From Spirochaetales bacterium (lineage in GTDB: Bacteria; Spirochaetota; Spirochaetia; Sphaerochaetales; Sphaerochaetaceae): a stretch of DNA of 9,879 nt. A program made the translations under genes and the position numbers. Every line of letters starts with the position of its first letter. Positions within the stretch are counted from its first letter, which is position 1. The stretch spans positions 1 to 9,879 of the forward strand of contig JAGCUM010000148.1 of the NCBI GenBank assembly GCA_017962865.1, read 5' to 3'. Positions 7,056 to 9,879 of the stretch are shown one piece after another. Below the pieces are notes generated by a model. It searched no databases and was not told the origin of the DNA. It saw nothing but the letters and a program-made list of their open reading frames with translations.

Positions 7056-8048
7056 ATGACATCATACAAAGAACTGGGTCTGGTAAACACCAGAGAGATA
7101 TTCGCCAAGGCAGTCAAGGGCGGATATGCAATTCCTGCATACAACTTCAACAACATGGAACAGATGCAGGCAATCATCAGCGCATGTGTCGAGACAAAGT
7201 CACCTGTCATCCTTCAGGTTTCCAAGGGCGCCAGAGACTATGCCAACATCAATTTGCTCAGAAACATGGCCAAGGGAGCCACCGAGTATGCACATGAGCT
7301 CGGTTACGACATCCCCATCGTCCTCCATCTCGACCACGGCGACAGCTTCGAGACATGTAAGGATTGTATCGACAACGGTTTCTCATCAGTCATGATCGAC
7401 GGTTCATCCCTGCCCTATGACGAGAACGTTGCCCTCACGAAGAAGGTCGTCGAGTACGCACACCAGTTCGATGTCACAGTCGAAGGCGAGCTCGGAGTTC
7501 TTGCCGGAATCGAGGACGAGGTTCAGTCCGAGGTTTCCCACTACACACAGCCCTCTGAGGTCATCGACTTCGTTTCCAAGACCGGCGTCGATTCACTGGC
7601 CATCTCAATCGGAACCAGCCACGGTGCATTCAAGTTCACTGCAGAGCAGTGCACGAGAAACGCTGACGGCATCCTCGTTCCGCCACCGCTCCGCTTCGAC
7701 ATCCTCAAGGAGATCGAGAAGAAGCTTCCCGGATTCCCCATTGTCCTCCACGGTTCATCATCTGTTCCGCAGGAATATGTCAAGATCATCAACGAGAACG
7801 GCGGAAAGCTCAAGGACAGCGTCGGTATCCCCGAGGAGCAGCTCAGAGAAGCCTCCAAGAGCGCAGTCTGCAAGATCAACATCGACTCCGACGGAAGACT
7901 TGCCATGACGGCAATGATCCGCAAGTACCTTGTCGAGCATCCGGATGTATTCGATCCGAGAAAGTACCTCTCACCGGCACGTGATGCTCTCAAGAAGATG
8001 TATATGCACAAGAATATCGATGTACTCGGCTCAGCCGGCAAAGCTTGA
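7056..8048 (+). CDS. fba: Class II fructose-1,6-bisphosphate aldolase
   Basis: The enzyme cleaves or forms fructose 1,6-bisphosphate (with DHAP and glyceraldehyde 3-phosphate) in glycolysis and gluconeogenesis in the cytoplasm. The 330 residues show class II zinc-dependent features. PAYNFNNMEQMQAI (27-40) is near the N terminus. LHLDHGDSFE (90-99) holds catalytic Asp93 and zinc ligand His94. The GELGVLAGIEDEV region (144-156), His189 in GTSHG and His232 in the phosphate-binding loop LHGSSSVP follow, and KINIDSDGR (273-281) is near the C terminus. No Schiff-base class I features are seen. It is preceded by its own promoter and an SD in a hairpin, and followed by a non-coding region with a terminator, so it is probably monocistronic. 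The encoding of many residues by a narrow codon set (AAG, GAG, ATC, CTC) suggests high expression. Confidence 0.97.
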   Translation: MTSYKELGLVNTREIFAKAVKGGYAIPAYNFNNMEQMQAIISACVETKSPVILQVSKGARDYANINLLRNMAKGATEYAHELGYDIPIVLHLDHGDSFETCKDCIDNGFSSVMIDGSSLPYDENVALTKKVVEYAHQFDVTVEGELGVLAGIEDEVQSEVSHYTQPSEVIDFVSKTGVDSLAISIGTSHGAFKFTAEQCTRNADGILVPPPLRFDILKEIEKKLPGFPIVLHGSSSVPQEYVKIINENGGKLKDSVGIPEEQLREASKSAVCKINIDSDGRLAMTAMIRKYLVEHPDVFDPRKYLSPARDALKKMYMHKNIDVLGSAGKA

Positions 8049-8086
8049 GTAGAAAACACATTTCAGCCGACAGAGCTTCTTGAGTC

Positions 8087-8100
8087 CGGAATCTTTTCCG
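8087..8100 (+). repeat. Short hairpin downstream of fba
   Basis: CGGAA (8087-8091), loop TCTT and TTCCG (8096-8100) form a 5-bp hairpin followed by TTTGG. It could slow polymerase or protect the fba mRNA 3' end, but the T-run is too short for a confident terminator. TTGAGT (8080-8085) and GATAAT (8105-8110) flank it as a possible promoter, though with a long 19-bp spacer. Confidence 0.3.
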
Positions 8101-8110
8101 TTTGGATAAT

Positions 8111-8246
8111 GTCCGGAGACCTACTAGCCGGCAGGTTGTGATGAAATGAGGTGACATACCTGTTTGGTAGGCGCCGAATTGAAGCACAGAAATGCCGGAA
8201 AAAGAGGTTTCCGGAGAAAGGTCGCTTGTTAAAAGCGGCCTTTTTT
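8111..8246 (+). ncRNA. Unassigned structured RNA element between fba and the PAP2 gene
   Basis: The stretch has no convincing ORF but strong pairing potential. CAGGTTGT (8132-8139) pairs with ACATACCTG (8154-8162) with one bulged T, leaving the loop GATGAAATGAGGTG. CCTAC (8120-8124) pairs with GTAGG (8167-8171) around it. CCGGAGACC (8113-8121) can pair over 9 bp (one G-U) with GGTTTCCGG (8206-8214), closing the whole domain. The same 3' strand can instead form a local 7-bp hairpin, CCGGAAA (8195-8201) with TTTCCGG (8208-8214). A terminator follows at 8218-8246. This is the architecture of a leader with two alternative folds, or of a small RNA ending at the terminator. No conserved core of a riboswitch, T-box, SRP RNA, 6S RNA or tmRNA was recognised. 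It might instead simply be the fba 3' UTR. Confidence 0.4.
8218..8246 (+). terminator. Intrinsic terminator after fba / before the PAP2 gene
   Basis: AAGGTCGCTT (8218-8227), loop GTTAA and AAGCGGCCTT (8233-8242) form a 10-bp stem with one G-U pair, followed by an uninterrupted TTTTTT (8241-8246). It ends the fba transcript or the structured element above. Its U-tract lies only 16 nt before ATG 8263, so the next gene needs readthrough or its own start point. Confidence 0.88.
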
Positions 8247-8262
8247 ATTAATCTTGTTTACC

Positions 8263-8961
8263 ATGCGGAAACTCACCTGGCAGAACTTCATATTCGCTTT
8301 CGTCTCTTCGGCACTGACCATCGCAACCAACCAGCTTGTGTATCAGAGTGCCAGGTTTCTGTCCAGGAATTTCCACCACTGGGACGTCGCGCTGCCGATC
8401 GACTACACTTTTAAGCCGGTTCCCTGGACGATGATCTTCTATTTCGGATGCTTTGTATTCTGGTTCTTCGCCTATTTCGCAATTGCGATGCAGGAGGACC
8501 GAAACGAGGCAAACAAGTTCTTCTCAATGGTCCAGTTGGCCAAGATCATCTGCTTCGTCTTTTTCATGGTCTTTCCGACCACTGCAGACATACGGGTCGA
8601 AATCACCGGCGACGGCTGGTGGGACAAGGTCCTGCGTTTCTGCTACAGCGCGGACTCACCGGCATCGAACTACTTCCCCTCGATGCACTGCATGGCAGCG
8701 TGGTTCTGCTACATCGGAGTGAGGGGTAAGAAGCAGTTCCATATCGCCTTCCGTATCTCGACGTTCCTGATGGCAATAGCGGTGTTCGTCTCCACCATCA
8801 CGACCAGACAGCACGTGCTGCTGGACGTCCCGGGGGGCATCGTCTTTGCCGAGCTCTGCTATGCCCTCTCGCTCTTCGAATCCGTACAGAAGACCTACAC
8901 GAAGGCAATCAATTGGATAATGGTGCGCGTTTTCAGGCTTTCGGGTCCTGATTATCAGTAA
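8263..8961 (+). CDS. PAP2-superfamily integral membrane protein (lipid phosphatase or lipid phosphotransferase type)
   Basis: PAP2 proteins act on phospholipid head groups or isoprenyl phosphates at the membrane. The 232-residue protein has about six hydrophobic segments (roughly 8-25, 55-76, 91-106, 138-152, 163-180, 190-206). It carries PSMH (139-142, catalytic-type His142) and TTRQHVLLD (180-188, with His184 and Asp188), matching the second and third phosphatase motifs. The first motif (KxxxxxxRP) is not clear; FPTTADIR (104-111) sits where it would be expected. That pattern resembles the divergent PAP2 group that includes sphingolipid-type synthases and phosphatases, but the substrate cannot be assigned. 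ATG 8263 is the first good start; TTG 8254 is an alternative. Neither has an SD, which is unusual here. It is followed by the infC promoter and has no partner in its operon. Confidence 0.82.
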   Translation: MRKLTWQNFIFAFVSSALTIATNQLVYQSARFLSRNFHHWDVALPIDYTFKPVPWTMIFYFGCFVFWFFAYFAIAMQEDRNEANKFFSMVQLAKIICFVFFMVFPTTADIRVEITGDGWWDKVLRFCYSADSPASNYFPSMHCMAAWFCYIGVRGKKQFHIAFRISTFLMAIAVFVSTITTRQHVLLDVPGGIVFAELCYALSLFESVQKTYTKAINWIMVRVFRLSGPDYQ

Positions 8962-8999
8962 TTTAATACCTTTCGGCACCATAATATACTTGAATATAT

Positions 9000-9029
9000 T
9001 TGACATAGAAAGAACTTCAATGCTATATT
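9000..9029 (+). promoter_or_regulatory. Promoter of the infC-rpmI operon
   Basis: A perfect TTGACA (9000-9005) is followed by 18 bp and TATATT (9024-9029). AT-rich sequence lies just upstream, including the inverted repeat AATATA (8983-8988)/TATATT (8995-9000), which could act as an UP-like element. Transcription should start near 9036, leaving a leader of about 60 nt before infC. Confidence 0.75.
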
Positions 9030-9086
9030 TTCCATCGCTGGGCATCATTATGTCCGGCCAAACTTTATATAAGAATTCATACGATT

Positions 9087-9098
9087 GAGGTGAGCTTG
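9087..9098 (+). promoter_or_regulatory. infC ribosome binding site and TTG start codon
   Basis: GAGGTGA (9087-9093) is a near-perfect SD and lies 5 nt (counted from GAGG) before TTG 9096. A GTG at 9090 in the same frame lies inside this SD and has none of its own, so TTG is the supported start. A rare start on infC fits IF3 autoregulation. Confidence 0.8.
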
Positions 9099-9647
9099 GC
9101 TACAAAGGAACTGAGGATCAACAGACAGATCCGTGCTAAAGAGGTTTTCCTGATTGACGAAAACGGCGACAAGAGAGGCGTGACAAACTACTTCGACGCC
9201 CTCGCGATGGCAGAGGATGCAGGCCTTGACCTGGTGGAGATTTCCCCCAACGCCAATCCCCCTGTGTGCAAGATCATCGACTACGGGAAATACAGATATG
9301 AGCAGGAGAAGAAGCTCAAGGAAGCCAAGAAGAACCAGACCATCGTAAAGATGCGTGAGATCAGGATGCAGCCCAAGATCGATACCCACGATCTCGAGGT
9401 CAAGTCCAAGGCCATCGCGGAGTTCCTCTCCGGCGGAGACAAGTGTAAGGTCACCATCCGCTTCCACGGCCGTGAGCTCGCACACACCGAACTCGGAAAG
9501 GATGTCCTGTTCAAGATACTTGAACTGTTGACAGAAAAAGAGATAGTATACAACGTTGATTCCCAGCCAGCGATGGAAGGAAGAAACATGTCAATGCTTC
9601 TCAGCCCGGCCAAAACCGGTGCAAAGAAGCAGCCACAGAGCAAATAA
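9096..9647 (+). CDS. infC: Translation initiation factor IF-3
   Basis: IF3 binds the 30S subunit, prevents premature 50S joining and checks initiator tRNA and start-codon pairing. The protein has 183 residues from TTG 9096, a normal length. The N-terminal domain contains LRINRQIRAKEVFLIDENG (6-24) and LDLVEISPNANPPVCKIIDY (44-63). The family signature KIIDYGKYRYEQEKK (59-73) leads into the Lys-rich linker. The C-terminal domain contains MREIRMQPKIDTHD (86-99), VTIRFHGRE (119-127) and LLTEKEIVYNVDSQP (144-158), and ends in a basic tail. It has its own strong promoter and is followed by rpmI. The TTG start is noteworthy: E. coli infC uses AUU, and IF3 represses translation from such codons, including its own; the same loop is inferred here. 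Confidence 0.97.
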   Translation: MATKELRINRQIRAKEVFLIDENGDKRGVTNYFDALAMAEDAGLDLVEISPNANPPVCKIIDYGKYRYEQEKKLKEAKKNQTIVKMREIRMQPKIDTHDLEVKSKAIAEFLSGGDKCKVTIRFHGRELAHTELGKDVLFKILELLTEKEIVYNVDSQPAMEGRNMSMLLSPAKTGAKKQPQSK

Positions 9648-9648
9648 T

Positions 9649-9735
9649 CTCCGTACGGAGGTTTTGGTGCCGGAAACGGCGCCGTATACGGCAGCCACTG
9701 AGGGGGTCTTGTTCCTCAGGGCGCTTTAACAGAGG
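9649..9735 (+). promoter_or_regulatory. Structured infC-rpmI spacer, candidate L20-responsive leader
   Basis: The 94-nt gap is dense with helices. CTCCGTACGGAG (9649-9660) is a 12-bp palindrome. GGTGCCG (9666-9672) pairs with CGGCGCC (9677-9683) across a GAAA tetraloop. GCCGTATACGGC (9681-9692) is a second palindrome that competes for the same GCC. GCC-A-CTGAGG (9694-9703) pairs with CCTCAGGGC (9714-9722) with one bulged A. CCTC 9714-9717 can alternatively pair with the rpmI SD GAGG (9732-9735). In E. coli, ribosomal protein L20 represses rpmI-rplT by binding structured RNA just here; an equivalent role is inferred. Confidence 0.5.
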
Positions 9736-9741
9736 TATGAA

Positions 9742-9879
9742 ATGCCTAAGATGAAAACAAGAAAAGCCGCAGCGAAGCGGTACAGGGTCACCGGGACTGG
9801 CAAGGTCAGATACAAGAAGCAGGGCCTTCGCCATATTCTCACCAAGAAGACGACCAAGCGCAAGAGATCTCTCAGAGCC
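9742..9879 (+). CDS. rpmI: 50S ribosomal protein L35 (bL35), N-terminal part, 3' end outside window
   Basis: bL35 is a small, highly basic large-subunit protein. The first 46 codons are present of an expected ~65. The start [14 protein letters not shown] is the family hallmark, followed by [19 protein letters not shown] and a Lys/Arg-rich segment ([13 protein letters not shown]). ATG 9742 has GAGG (9732-9735) 6 nt upstream. The ATG at 9737 is out of frame. Position after infC and the usual infC-rpmI-rplT order predict rplT beyond the window. Confidence 0.97.
   Translation, partial: MPKMKTRKAAAKRYRVTGTGKVRYKKQGLRHILTKKTTKRKRSLRA

Noticed and set aside
8109..8141. Ten-residue leader peptide (MSGDLLAGRL) in the fba-PAP2 spacer
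   Set aside because: No SD and no run of regulatory codons; better treated as part of a structured RNA.
8164..8232. 22-codon basic reading frame from TTG after TGAGGTGA, ending in the terminator loop
   Set aside because: The SD-like sequence lies 12 nt upstream and inside a hairpin loop, the start is TTG, and there is no family resemblance. Worth checking with ribosome profiling but not called.
8111..8246. Known riboswitch or housekeeping RNA in the fba-PAP2 spacer
   Set aside because: I looked for conserved cores of cobalamin, TPP, SAM, guanidine, THF, c-di-GMP, ZTP, fluoride, T-box, SRP RNA, 6S and tmRNA and recognised none; the element is left unassigned.
9090..9095. GTG start for infC
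   Set aside because: It lies within the SD GAGGTGA and has no SD of its own; TTG 9096 is better placed.
1..9879. CRISPR arrays, insertion sequences, prophage or toxin-antitoxin genes
   Set aside because: No regularly spaced repeats, transposase motifs, terminal repeats or small gene pairs were seen; the content is core genome.

Overview
This window is almost entirely core housekeeping DNA from a bacterium. GC content looks to be in the mid-50s by eye (not computed). Coding is dense, Shine-Dalgarno (SD) sequences of the GAGG type precede most genes, and short intergenic gaps carry sigma-70-type promoters. The class II aldolase of about 330 residues, the tig-clpP-clpX cluster and the membrane-anchored binding-protein-like gene would fit a spirochaete (Sphaerochaeta/Treponema-like). 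That placement is an inference from remembered protein character and is held with low to moderate confidence. I see no mobile element, CRISPR array, phage gene or recognisable defence system.

Layout. (1) 2-1687: the 3' half of carB, entering from the left edge. (2) 1688-1856, minus strand: a tRNA-Gly(GCC) gene with its own promoter and an intrinsic terminator, lying opposite the flanking genes. (3) 1932-6045: a promoter followed by the tightly packed proteostasis operon tig-clpP-clpX-tatD, with gaps of 7, 1 and 2 nt. (4) 6051-6953, minus strand: a gene convergent with tatD for a membrane-anchored protein resembling a periplasmic binding protein. (5) 6960-7053: a divergent promoter region with head-to-head -35 boxes, short dyads, and a perfect hairpin that shows the fba SD in its loop. 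(6) 7056-8048: fba, class II fructose-bisphosphate aldolase. (7) 8049-8262: a 214-nt non-coding stretch with extensive base-pairing potential that ends in an intrinsic terminator, 16 nt before the next start codon. (8) 8263-8961: a PAP2-superfamily integral membrane phosphatase or lipid transferase. (9) 9000-9879: a strong promoter, infC with a TTG start, a structured infC-rpmI spacer and the start of rpmI (L35), so the translation-factor operon continues off the right edge (rplT expected next).

How the genes work together. Trigger factor, ClpP and ClpX link co-translational folding with ATP-dependent degradation and share one transcript with a TatD nuclease. IF3 and L35 belong to the infC-rpmI-rplT translation operon, which in other bacteria is autoregulated by IF3 start-codon discrimination and by L20 binding to leader RNA. 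Both signatures have sequence counterparts here. CarB and aldolase are central metabolism.

The least explained parts are non-coding. The fba-PAP2 spacer (8111-8246) can form two mutually exclusive structures and matches no RNA family I recognise. The fba leader has an SD-in-loop hairpin. The minus-strand binding-protein-like gene may be transcribed as a leaderless mRNA. These are the best places to look for something undescribed; none is proven by sequence reading alone.
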